Positions 1 through 6,882 of a stretch of 7,963 bases of DNA are shown piece by piece. A model generated the notes under the pieces. The model was given only the letters and a program-made list of their open reading frames with translations. It was not told where the DNA came from and ran no database searches. The stretch spans positions 1 through 7,963 of the forward strand of contig CAMYXG010000054.1 of assembly GCA_947303225.1 (NCBI GenBank), in the 5' to 3' direction. Position 1 is the first letter of the stretch; every line of letters starts with the position of its first letter. The position numbers and the translations under genes are program-made. This DNA is from an uncultured Caryophanales bacterium (GTDB lineage: Bacteria > Bacillota_I > Bacilli_A > RF39 > UBA660).

Positions 1-1596
1 GTTGGAGTTGGTGTTGGAACGGTTAAGATTACTGGAAAGAGTAAGAATGGATTAACTAGTTCAATTCAAATTACGATAAAGAATGCTGTTCATAAAGTGA
101 CTATTGAATTTCATGCAAATGGTGGATCAATAGGAGGTAAGCATGAAGCTAAGATTTCTGTGAAAAGTGGGTATGTTTATTATGAAAACCATCGTGCTAC
201 TCATAGTATTGAATATAAGAAGTCTATGCCTTATGGTGGATTAGCAGACTATAATAATCCAAAGTGGATTAATCTTGTTAAAAAAGGATTTATAGCTAAA
301 AAAGGTGCAGAGTGGAATACAAAACCAGATGGTACGGGAAAAAGTTATAATCAAACTACTTCATATAAGGCTAGTGACTTTTGTGATGCGTCAAAAAAGA
401 ACTGTACAGTCACACTTTATGTGAATTGGGTCTATCCTAAATCAAATCATGATGTAATCATTCGTTATCATGCAAATGGTGGGTCGCTTGCTAATAATCA
501 TGGAAAATCTTTTACTCTGGATAATCAAATTGTTTATCAAAATAAAGCTATGTTTGTTACTAGGACTAAATATGGAAGTGATTTGTCTAGTAGTGGTCTT
601 TTAGATTGTAATAACCAAAATGGACTTAATCTTATTAAAAATGGGTATTATTTAGAGTACAATAGTGAGTGGAATACGAAACCGGATGGTACTGGGGATA
701 GTTATAGTCAATATGAGATTTATCATTCAGGAACATTTTGTAATGCTTTACAAAAACAATGTATTGTGACTTTGTATGCTAATTGGAGAAGAAGTGTTGA
801 TTCCAATCAATTTTATTTAGGAACTGTATCATTAGAAAAATCAAAATTTATTACTGTTCCTCATGATGGTGATATTAAACATGCTCAAGGATTTACTGTT
901 GCTGGAAATTATTATATTGCTGCTAAAAGAGATTCTAATGATAAAAAAGCTAATATTTATGCTATTTCAATGAATACTGGAAAAGTTGTTAGTAAGTTCT
1001 ATAAAGAGAATTATTGGGGACATGCCAATGGACTTGCTTATAATAGTAAAACAAAAGAAATTTATGTTACTATGACTACAAACAAGAAGATTAAAAAGTT
1101 CCCATATTCTGATATTGGGACAAAATCTGTACATTCTTCAGAGATTAATCCTACTTTTAATGGTCGTGCCTATCATCCTAGTGGGTTTGCATATGATTCT
1201 ACTACCAATCAATTTTATTTTGCAAATGGATGGAGTATTCATGTTTTAGATTCTAATATGAATAAAAAAATATTTAGCTTCCGTAAACAATTTAAAGAAA
1301 TTCCTCAAGACATTGGCTCTTATCACGGCTTAGTTTTAGTTGTTCGTTGGAGTCCAAGAGCTTCTGTTGATGGAAGAGGAAATGGTAAAATAGATTTAAC
1401 GAATGTTATGAATGCTATTGATGTTTATCGAGCTAAAGATGGATTATATCGTGGAACTTATATTGTGAATTTGAGTGGAGAGTTGGAATCTGTTTCTTAT
1501 AATTTAAAAAAGAATTGTTTTTCTTTCTATATTCAAAAATCTGGTGAAAGTCGTATCTATGATGCTGCTTTACCTGGAATTGATCAAATTAAATAA
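1..1596 (+). CDS. Secreted modular protein, copy 1 (5' truncated by window)
   Basis: The open frame runs from base 1 (GTT, Val) to TAA at 1594-1596, giving 531 residues identical to residues 206-736 of the protein at 1716-3926. It holds the end of a BIG2 Ig-like domain, two Flg_new/Listeria-Bacteroides-type modules (HANGG ... EWNTKPDGTG ... C-x6-C ... VTLY-[VA]-NW) and a beta-propeller-like tail. The signal peptide and start lie outside the window. A GTG at 97 could be read as a start but falls inside a beta-strand of the first module and has no ribosome-binding site, so it is not used. This copy may be an assembler's second pass around the same locus rather than a separate gene. Function is unknown; a cell-surface or secreted binding role is inferred from the domains. 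Confidence 0.85.
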   Translation, partial: VGVGVGTVKITGKSKNGLTSSIQITIKNAVHKVTIEFHANGGSIGGKHEAKISVKSGYVYYENHRATHSIEYKKSMPYGGLADYNNPKWINLVKKGFIAKKGAEWNTKPDGTGKSYNQTTSYKASDFCDASKKNCTVTLYVNWVYPKSNHDVIIRYHANGGSLANNHGKSFTLDNQIVYQNKAMFVTRTKYGSDLSSSGLLDCNNQNGLNLIKNGYYLEYNSEWNTKPDGTGDSYSQYEIYHSGTFCNALQKQCIVTLYANWRRSVDSNQFYLGTVSLEKSKFITVPHDGDIKHAQGFTVAGNYYIAAKRDSNDKKANIYAISMNTGKVVSKFYKENYWGHANGLAYNSKTKEIYVTMTTNKKIKKFPYSDIGTKSVHSSEINPTFNGRAYHPSGFAYDSTTNQFYFANGWSIHVLDSNMNKKIFSFRKQFKEIPQDIGSYHGLVLVVRWSPRASVDGRGNGKIDLTNVMNAIDVYRAKDGLYRGTYIVNLSGELESVSYNLKKNCFSFYIQKSGESRIYDAALPGIDQIK

Positions 1597-1606
1597 ACGT
1601 TTTTGG

Positions 1607-1630
1607 AAGGGGTAGATATACCTCTTTTTT
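1607..1630 (+). terminator. Intrinsic terminator after copy 1
   Basis: An 8-bp stem AAGGGGTA / TACCTCTT (one G-T wobble) closes a GATA tetraloop and runs into six Ts. It lies 11 nt after the stop codon. The same element recurs at 3937-3960. It separates each array gene transcriptionally from the next. Confidence 0.8.
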
Positions 1631-1662
1631 GTCAACTAATTGTTAATAAATTTTATTGAATC

Positions 1663-1691
1663 TTGTCATTTTGATTTAACTATGAAATAAT
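1663..1691 (+). promoter_or_regulatory. Sigma-70/SigA-type promoter, extended -10
   Basis: TTGTCA at 1663-1668 (5 of 6 to TTGACA) is followed after exactly 17 bp by AATAAT at 1686-1691 (5 of 6 to TATAAT), with TG at 1683-1684 forming an extended -10. AT-rich sequence just upstream includes the near-palindrome AATAAATTTTATT at 1645-1657, which could act as an UP element or binding site. Transcription would start about 15-20 nt before the ribosome-binding site AGAGGTG at 1704-1710. Confidence 0.75.
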
Positions 1692-1715
1692 AGAATTGAT
1701 AATAGAGGTGAGTGT

Positions 1716-3926
1716 ATGAAGAAGCTTTTGTTCTGTTTGTTTTGTTTCTTTTTATCTGGATTTGCTGTTCAGGCAAAAGAATATGATTTTTACTTTTATC
1801 CGAATGGTGGAAAAGTGAAAACATCTGGTTTTGAATTAGGAGATTATGGATATTTAAGTTATAATGGTAATTTTTATGCTAGCTACAATGAGAAATCTAC
1901 TATAAAAAAGATTAATAGTATCAAAGGTGTTTCTTTTCAATTAGAAAAAGGTGGAACTACTTTGGTAAATGGAAAAGAATGGTATACTCAGGTTAATGGA
2001 AAGACATTTTTCTTTAATAGTTCTAAAACATATAAGATGCAGGATGTATTGAAAACAATGGATATTGATGATGATTTTTATTCTTTTGATGTATATGCCA
2101 ATTGGAATGATAAGAAGAGAACTAGTGGAATAGATATTTCTAGTGAAAAGACTAGTACTAGTACTAAGAAAGCAACTTCTTTTTCTATTAGTGCTTCTAA
2201 GAGTAGTATTGCCGTAGGAGATAGTGTTACATTAAAAACTTCTTTTAAACCAAGTGGATCTGCAAAAGAATCTGTTGCTTGGAGTAGTTCTAATGCGAAG
2301 ATTGCGACTGTATCTTCTTCTGGTAAAGTTGTTGGAGTTGGTGTTGGAACGGTTAAGATTACTGGAAAGAGTAAGAATGGATTAACTAGTTCAATTCAAA
2401 TTACGATAAAGAATGCTGTTCATAAAGTGACTATTGAATTTCATGCAAATGGTGGATCAATAGGAGGTAAGCATGAAGCTAAGATTTCTGTGAAAAGTGG
2501 GTATGTTTATTATGAAAACCATCGTGCTACTCATAGTATTGAATATAAGAAGTCTATGCCTTATGGTGGATTAGCAGACTATAATAATCCAAAGTGGATT
2601 AATCTTGTTAAAAAAGGATTTATAGCTAAAAAAGGTGCAGAGTGGAATACAAAACCAGATGGTACGGGAAAAAGTTATAATCAAACTACTTCATATAAGG
2701 CTAGTGACTTTTGTGATGCGTCAAAAAAGAACTGTACAGTCACACTTTATGTGAATTGGGTCTATCCTAAATCAAATCATGATGTAATCATTCGTTATCA
2801 TGCAAATGGTGGGTCGCTTGCTAATAATCATGGAAAATCTTTTACTCTGGATAATCAAATTGTTTATCAAAATAAAGCTATGTTTGTTACTAGGACTAAA
2901 TATGGAAGTGATTTGTCTAGTAGTGGTCTTTTAGATTGTAATAACCAAAATGGACTTAATCTTATTAAAAATGGGTATTATTTAGAGTACAATAGTGAGT
3001 GGAATACGAAACCGGATGGTACTGGGGATAGTTATAGTCAATATGAGATTTATCATTCAGGAACATTTTGTAATGCTTTACAAAAACAATGTATTGTGAC
3101 TTTGTATGCTAATTGGAGAAGAAGTGTTGATTCCAATCAATTTTATTTAGGAACTGTATCATTAGAAAAATCAAAATTTATTACTGTTCCTCATGATGGT
3201 GATATTAAACATGCTCAAGGATTTACTGTTGCTGGAAATTATTATATTGCTGCTAAAAGAGATTCTAATGATAAAAAAGCTAATATTTATGCTATTTCAA
3301 TGAATACTGGAAAAGTTGTTAGTAAGTTCTATAAAGAGAATTATTGGGGACATGCCAATGGACTTGCTTATAATAGTAAAACAAAAGAAATTTATGTTAC
3401 TATGACTACAAACAAGAAGATTAAAAAGTTCCCATATTCTGATATTGGGACAAAATCTGTACATTCTTCAGAGATTAATCCTACTTTTAATGGTCGTGCC
3501 TATCATCCTAGTGGGTTTGCATATGATTCTACTACCAATCAATTTTATTTTGCAAATGGATGGAGTATTCATGTTTTAGATTCTAATATGAATAAAAAAA
3601 TATTTAGCTTCCGTAAACAATTTAAAGAAATTCCTCAAGACATTGGCTCTTATCACGGCTTAGTTTTAGTTGTTCGTTGGAGTCCAAGAGCTTCTGTTGA
3701 TGGAAGAGGAAATGGTAAAATAGATTTAACGAATGTTATGAATGCTATTGATGTTTATCGAGCTAAAGATGGATTATATCGTGGAACTTATATTGTGAAT
3801 TTGAGTGGAGAGTTGGAATCTGTTTCTTATAATTTAAAAAAGAATTGTTTTTCTTTCTATATTCAAAAATCTGGTGAAAGTCGTATCTATGATGCTGCTT
3901 TACCTGGAATTGATCAAATTAAATAA
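1716..3926 (+). CDS. Secreted protein: BIG2, Flg_new-like modules, propeller-like tail (736 aa)
   Basis: Start ATG follows AGAGGTG by 5 nt. Residues 1-20 form a signal peptide (KK, hydrophobic core, cleavage after AVQA); no lipobox is seen, so a signal peptidase I product is expected. Residues 22-130 look like a degenerate Flg_new module (YPNGG, EWYT, VYANW). A Ser/Thr/Lys linker (131-154) leads to a BIG2 Ig-like domain (155-232; VGDSVTL, WSSSN, IATVSSSG). Two further Flg_new-like modules cover about 238-348 and 357-467, each with HANGG, EWNTKPDGTG and a C-x6-C pair (C333/C340, C452/C459). Residues 480-736 carry about five propeller-like repeats (QGFTV, NGLAY, SGFAY, HGLVL, ESVSY). There is no LPXTG motif or C-terminal membrane segment, so it is probably released or held non-covalently. 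An adhesin or glycan/protein-binding role is inference. If the repeat is an assembly loop, this N-terminus and tail may have been joined artificially upstream of base 2331. Confidence 0.85.
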   Translation: MKKLLFCLFCFFLSGFAVQAKEYDFYFYPNGGKVKTSGFELGDYGYLSYNGNFYASYNEKSTIKKINSIKGVSFQLEKGGTTLVNGKEWYTQVNGKTFFFNSSKTYKMQDVLKTMDIDDDFYSFDVYANWNDKKRTSGIDISSEKTSTSTKKATSFSISASKSSIAVGDSVTLKTSFKPSGSAKESVAWSSSNAKIATVSSSGKVVGVGVGTVKITGKSKNGLTSSIQITIKNAVHKVTIEFHANGGSIGGKHEAKISVKSGYVYYENHRATHSIEYKKSMPYGGLADYNNPKWINLVKKGFIAKKGAEWNTKPDGTGKSYNQTTSYKASDFCDASKKNCTVTLYVNWVYPKSNHDVIIRYHANGGSLANNHGKSFTLDNQIVYQNKAMFVTRTKYGSDLSSSGLLDCNNQNGLNLIKNGYYLEYNSEWNTKPDGTGDSYSQYEIYHSGTFCNALQKQCIVTLYANWRRSVDSNQFYLGTVSLEKSKFITVPHDGDIKHAQGFTVAGNYYIAAKRDSNDKKANIYAISMNTGKVVSKFYKENYWGHANGLAYNSKTKEIYVTMTTNKKIKKFPYSDIGTKSVHSSEINPTFNGRAYHPSGFAYDSTTNQFYFANGWSIHVLDSNMNKKIFSFRKQFKEIPQDIGSYHGLVLVVRWSPRASVDGRGNGKIDLTNVMNAIDVYRAKDGLYRGTYIVNLSGELESVSYNLKKNCFSFYIQKSGESRIYDAALPGIDQIK

Positions 3927-3936
3927 ACGTTTTTGG

Positions 3937-3960
3937 AAGGGGTAGATATACCTCTTTTTT
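3937..3960 (+). terminator. Intrinsic terminator after copy 2
   Basis: Identical to the element at 1607-1630: an 8-bp stem with one G-T pair, GATA loop, and a T tail, 11 nt after the TAA stop of the 736-aa gene. Confidence 0.8.
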
Positions 3961-3992
3961 GTCAACTAATTGTTAATAAATTTTATTGAATC

Positions 3993-4021
3993 TTGTCATT
4001 TTGATTTAACTATGAAATAAT
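3993..4021 (+). promoter_or_regulatory. Promoter of the 681-aa array gene (same as 1663-1691)
   Basis: TTGTCA at 3993-3998, 17-bp spacer, AATAAT at 4016-4021 with an extended TG. It is an exact copy of the promoter at 1663-1691, as is the whole 119-bp intergenic region, so the array genes should be expressed together unless copies differ outside this window. Confidence 0.75.
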
Positions 4022-4045
4022 AGAATTGATAATAGAGGTGAGTGT

Positions 4046-6091
4046 ATGAAGAAGCTTTTGTTCTGTTTGTTTTGTTTCTTTTTATCTGGATTTGCTGTTC
4101 AGGCAAAAGAATATGATTTTTACTTTTATCCGAATGGTGGAAAAGTGAAAACATCTGGTTTTGAATTAGGAGATTATGGATATTTAAGTTATAATGGTAA
4201 TTTTTATGCTAGCTACAATGAGAAATCTACTATAAAAAAGATTAATAGTATCAAAGGTGTTTCTTTTCAATTAGAAAAAGGTGGAACTACTTTGGTAAAT
4301 GGAAAAGAATGGTATACTCAGGTTAATGGAAAGACATTTTTCTTTAATAGTTCTAAAACATATAAGATGCAGGATGTATTGAAAACAATGGATATTGATG
4401 ATGATTTTTATTCTTTTGATGTATATGCCAATTGGAATGATAAGAAGAGAACTAGTGGAATAGATATTTCTAGTGAAAAGACTAGTACTAGTACTAAGAA
4501 AGCAACTTCTTTTTCTATTAGTGCTTCTAAGAGTAGTATTGCCGTAGGAGATAGTGTTACATTAAAAACTTCTTTTAAACCAAGTGGATCTGCAAAAGAA
4601 TCTGTTGCTTGGAGTAGTTCTAATGCGAAGATTGCGACTGTATCTTCTTCTGGTAAAGTTGTTGGAGTTGGTGTTGGAACGGTTAAGATTACTGGAAAGA
4701 GTAAGAATGGATTAAAAGCTTCTATTTCTCTTCAAGTGTTGAAAAATAATACAGCAAAACATTATGTTATTATTCAGTATCATATGAATGGAGGAACTTT
4801 TGCTTTAGATAGTAATTCTAAGTTTTCTTCTTCTAAACAATTTATTGTTTTGAATGGTTCTAAAGAAATACATAAAATAGCTTATCAAGAAAAAACAACT
4901 CAAAATGGAATTTACAATTATAACAAAAAAGATGGTATTCACTTATGGAAAAAAGGATATCTAGCAAGTAATGGAGCAGAGTGGAATACTAGAGCGGATG
5001 GTACTGGAAAAAGTTATAGTCAATATAAAGTTTATTCTTCTCATGATTTTTGTGATGCATCTAAAAAAGATTGTATTGTTACATTGTATGTTAATTGGAA
5101 GAAAAATGATTTTACTGTAGAAGCTCATACTACATTTTTTGCTCTTGCAAAACAAACAGAAGCTGAAAAGTTGAGGGGTAATAATACTAATACTGCCCAA
5201 GATTTTGATATCGATGATCAATATGTATATATTTCTAAAACTCAACAAAATCATTGCTTTGTTGGAACTAATCGTAATAATTCTGTTTCTTCTATTAGTC
5301 AATGTAGTAGTGGCTTGAAAACAGTAGAAGTTTTTCGTTATCCTAGAAATCATAAAAGTACGAATTATCCTAAGAAAAATGCTAGTATACAAACTCTTAC
5401 AAACAGTGGGCATGGTACGGTATTTGATGTTATAGATGATTCTAATGGTAAATCATTAATGCTAGTAGGAGTTTCTGATAATTCAAAAGATTATGGATTA
5501 CAAAAATTAAGTGATGATTTAGCAAATCATCGATCTTCTTGGATTGGTGTTAGTCGTAATATAGGAGCAATTTCATTTTCTAAAGGTACTACAAATCTTT
5601 TGAAATTAGCAAATAATAAAGTATTGGTTCCAAAAGATAATAATGCCACAATTGGATCTATTAATGGATTTGGTGTTGATGAAAATAACAAATTAGCTGT
5701 TATTCGATCTTCCGGTATTATTCGAGTTTATCGTTATCATTTAAATAATCATATGATTTCTTTTGAAAATAATCCAATTGCTAAGTTTCAAGATAAAAGT
5801 ACTGGTGGTACTCAAGGATTGGCTATTCATCAAGGAAAAATTTATTTATTACATGATCATTGCTATGAAATATATAATTATTCAGGAACTATGTTAAAAA
5901 GAGTACCTATTAATAAAACGGTATTTCAGAAGGCATTGAAGGCTGATGAAACTACTTCAAATGTGACAATTAATAGTTTTGAACCAGAAGGAATTAAAAT
6001 TGTAAAGAATAAAGTTTATGTAGGTGCGAAAGTATACTCTTGTAATCATGGTGGTTGTGTTCACTTTTATATTTTTTCTTCTAATGTGTAA
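4046..6091 (+). CDS. Secreted protein, variant tail: BIG2, one Flg_new-like module, propeller-like tail (681 aa)
   Basis: The first 223 residues (signal peptide 1-20, degenerate Flg_new-like module 22-130, Ser/Thr/Lys linker, most of BIG2 155-230) are identical to the upstream 736-aa protein at the base level. From codon 224 the sequence changes. Only one further Flg_new-like module follows (about 240-351; HMNGG, EWNTRADGTG, C336-x6-C343, VTLYVNW), similar to but distinct from those upstream. The tail, 357-681, is only distantly similar to the other tail, yet shows about five repeats of the same type (QDFDI, GTVFDV, NGFGV, QGLAI, EGIKI, each followed by a Tyr- or Val-rich strand), consistent with an NHL/SMP-30-like propeller. 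Extra cysteines occur at 404, 420, 606, 666 and 671. No wall anchor is visible. It has its own promoter and terminator. The function is not known; a secreted binding or adhesion protein is the likeliest guess. Confidence 0.88.
   Translation: MKKLLFCLFCFFLSGFAVQAKEYDFYFYPNGGKVKTSGFELGDYGYLSYNGNFYASYNEKSTIKKINSIKGVSFQLEKGGTTLVNGKEWYTQVNGKTFFFNSSKTYKMQDVLKTMDIDDDFYSFDVYANWNDKKRTSGIDISSEKTSTSTKKATSFSISASKSSIAVGDSVTLKTSFKPSGSAKESVAWSSSNAKIATVSSSGKVVGVGVGTVKITGKSKNGLKASISLQVLKNNTAKHYVIIQYHMNGGTFALDSNSKFSSSKQFIVLNGSKEIHKIAYQEKTTQNGIYNYNKKDGIHLWKKGYLASNGAEWNTRADGTGKSYSQYKVYSSHDFCDASKKDCIVTLYVNWKKNDFTVEAHTTFFALAKQTEAEKLRGNNTNTAQDFDIDDQYVYISKTQQNHCFVGTNRNNSVSSISQCSSGLKTVEVFRYPRNHKSTNYPKKNASIQTLTNSGHGTVFDVIDDSNGKSLMLVGVSDNSKDYGLQKLSDDLANHRSSWIGVSRNIGAISFSKGTTNLLKLANNKVLVPKDNNATIGSINGFGVDENNKLAVIRSSGIIRVYRYHLNNHMISFENNPIAKFQDKSTGGTQGLAIHQGKIYLLHDHCYEIYNYSGTMLKRVPINKTVFQKALKADETTSNVTINSFEPEGIKIVKNKVYVGAKVYSCNHGGCVHFYIFSSNV
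4661..4715 (+). repeat. 55-bp three-copy junction segment
   Basis: This 55-bp segment occurs at 1-55, 2331-2385 and 4661-4715. The first two copies continue with CTAGT and the third with AAGCT, so its right edge is the exact branch between the two tail types. Its left edge coincides with base 1 of the window. It encodes the last part of the BIG2 domain, residues 206-223 of the full-length proteins plus the first base of codon 224. A repeat of exactly 55 bp starting a contig and ending on a branch is the signature expected of a k=55 de Bruijn graph node. I infer that the window's left edge is an assembly break here; the repeats themselves are directly visible. Confidence 0.85.
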
Positions 6092-6120
6092 AAGAAAAGA
6101 ATTTTTTCTCTTTTCTTTTT
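6090..6120 (+). terminator. A/T-rich intrinsic terminator of the array
   Basis: An 11-bp inverted repeat AAAAGAAAAGA (6090-6100) / TCTTTTCTTTT (6109-6119) with an 8-nt loop and a T-rich end. The 5' arm begins inside the TAA stop codon of the 681-aa gene. The stem has only two or three G-C pairs, so it may be leaky into the operon downstream. Confidence 0.6.
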
Positions 6121-6130
6121 GTATTATAAT
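6102..6130 (+). promoter_or_regulatory. Probable promoter of the ASCH operon
   Basis: A perfect TATAAT at 6125-6130 lies 22 nt before the chosen ATG at 6152. The -35 region 17 bp upstream is only a T-run (6102-6107, weak match to TTGACA) and lies inside the loop of the preceding terminator, so terminator and promoter are interleaved. Confidence 0.6.
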
Positions 6131-6151
6131 AAATGTATTGGTGGTGATTAT

Positions 6152-6487
6152 ATGAAATATGAAATGAGATTACACGATGAGCCTTTTCAATTGATAAAAA
6201 ATGGGACTAAAACAATTGAAATGAGATTGAATGATGAGAAAAGAAGAGTTCTAAAAAAAGGAGATATTATTGAATTTCAAAATAGGAAGACAAAAGAAAA
6301 GATAGAGACAAAAATTATAGACTTACATTATTTTCATAATTTTGATGAATTATATCAGATGTTTGATAAAGAAAAAATAGGATATTTAAAGGATGAAGTA
6401 GCTGATTCTAAAGATATGGAGCTTTATTATTCAAAAGAAGAACAAAAACAGTATGGTGTTGTTGGAATAGAGATTGAATTATTGTAG
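6152..6487 (+). CDS. ASCH-domain protein (111 aa)
   Basis: A small cytosolic protein with the hallmarks of the ASCH fold (PUA-like beta-barrel): PFQLIKNGTKTIEMRL at residues 11-26 with the K-T-x-E-x-R core (K20, T21, E23, R25), then the LKKGD-x-I-x-F strand at 34-42, and YGVVGIEIE near the end. Family members are thought to bind RNA or modified nucleosides; the E. coli relative YqfB hydrolyses N4-acetylcytidine. The substrate here cannot be told from sequence. The frame also opens at an ATG at 6119, but that lies in the T-tail of the preceding terminator and upstream of the TATAAT box; the ATG at 6152 has GGTGGTGATT before it and begins the usual MKYEMRL start of the family. It is the first gene of a three-gene operon; its TAG stop overlaps the next gene's ribosome-binding site. 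Confidence 0.88.
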   Translation: MKYEMRLHDEPFQLIKNGTKTIEMRLNDEKRRVLKKGDIIEFQNRKTKEKIETKIIDLHYFHNFDELYQMFDKEKIGYLKDEVADSKDMELYYSKEEQKQYGVVGIEIELL

Positions 6488-6495
6488 GAGGATGT

Positions 6496-6882
6496 ATGAA
6501 ACATAAAAAAAGAACTATATTTTTTATTATTCTTGGTATTGTTATCTTATGGAATATGATGTTTTTTCCTTTATGGTATATGGCTTATATGAATCGAAGT
6601 AATCGAACTTTTCAAAGTGTTGTGCATCATGCAAAAAAATCTACGCTTTTGCAAACAAAATTAGGAGATATTAATACTGTTGAACTTCATAATTTTATGA
6701 AGTGGATTTCTACAGAAAATGGAAAAAAATGTGTTGAAGCGATTGTAAAAGGGGAAAAGAAAACAAAAAATGTTTGTATTATGATAAAAGAAGATGAAGA
6801 TGATACTTTAGAGCCAATTAAAACAGTTGGTTATATTATTGATGGAAAAGAGTATTTGGAGCAAGACGGATTGGAGAAATAA
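6496..6882 (+). CDS. Small single-pass membrane protein (128 aa)
   Basis: A positively charged start (KHKKR) and one hydrophobic segment at about residues 8-30 anchor the protein, with roughly 98 residues predicted outside the cytoplasm. The external part contains a HAKKSTLLQTKLGDI stretch (45-59), an EAIVKGEKK strand pair (81-89) and a closing VGYIIDGKEYL strand (111-121). The order helix, LG-containing turn, then antiparallel strands ending in a G-K-E-Y/W strand loosely recalls Coa1-like small anchored domains, but I would not assign it on this alone. Two cysteines, C79 and C94, lie outside. GGAGG (6487-6491) precedes the ATG by 4 nt; an ATG at 6492 is in a frame that stops after four codons. 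It sits 8 nt after the ASCH gene and directly abuts the acetyltransferase gene. Function unknown. Confidence 0.8.
   Translation: MKHKKRTIFFIILGIVILWNMMFFPLWYMAYMNRSNRTFQSVVHHAKKSTLLQTKLGDINTVELHNFMKWISTENGKKCVEAIVKGEKKTKNVCIMIKEDEDDTLEPIKTVGYIIDGKEYLEQDGLEK

Larger units (their letters stand above)
1..4715. repeat. Perfect 2,330-bp tandem repeat (two units plus 55 bp)
   Basis: Bases 1-2385 read identically to 2331-4715, so the unit is 2,330 bp, present twice, followed by a third partial start of 55 bp. Each unit runs from the end of the BIG2-coding region through the variable tail, stop codon, terminator, promoter, signal peptide and the next gene's N-terminal half. I saw no mismatch by eye, including at synonymous and intergenic positions. 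Such identity means very recent duplication, gene conversion, or an assembler passing twice around one graph loop. Identity breaks after base 4715 (equivalent to 2385), inside codon 224 of the genes at 1716 and 4046. Confidence 0.97.

Noticed and set aside
97..1596. GTG at 97 as a start for a 499-aa protein
   Set aside because: The frame is open to base 1 and matches the interior of the 736-aa protein; the GTG codes for Val in the KVTIEF strand and lacks a ribosome-binding site.
1716..1775. Possible lipoprotein signal because of Cys7 and Cys10
   Set aside because: The cysteines lie within the hydrophobic core without a lipobox; AVQA before Lys21 fits signal peptidase I.
1..4715. Direct repeats as a CRISPR array, IS element or composite transposon
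   Set aside because: The unit is 2.3 kb of coding sequence with no transposase, no terminal inverted repeats and no spacer pattern.
4961..5413. A 150-codon open frame on the minus strand
   Set aside because: It lies wholly inside the 681-aa gene, has no ribosome-binding site, and its Ile/Ser/Arg-rich product is the expected shadow of the AT-rich coding strand.
6119..6151. Upstream ATG at 6119 for the ASCH gene
   Set aside because: It precedes the TATAAT box and lies in the terminator tail; the ATG at 6152 has a good ribosome-binding site and the family-typical N-terminus.
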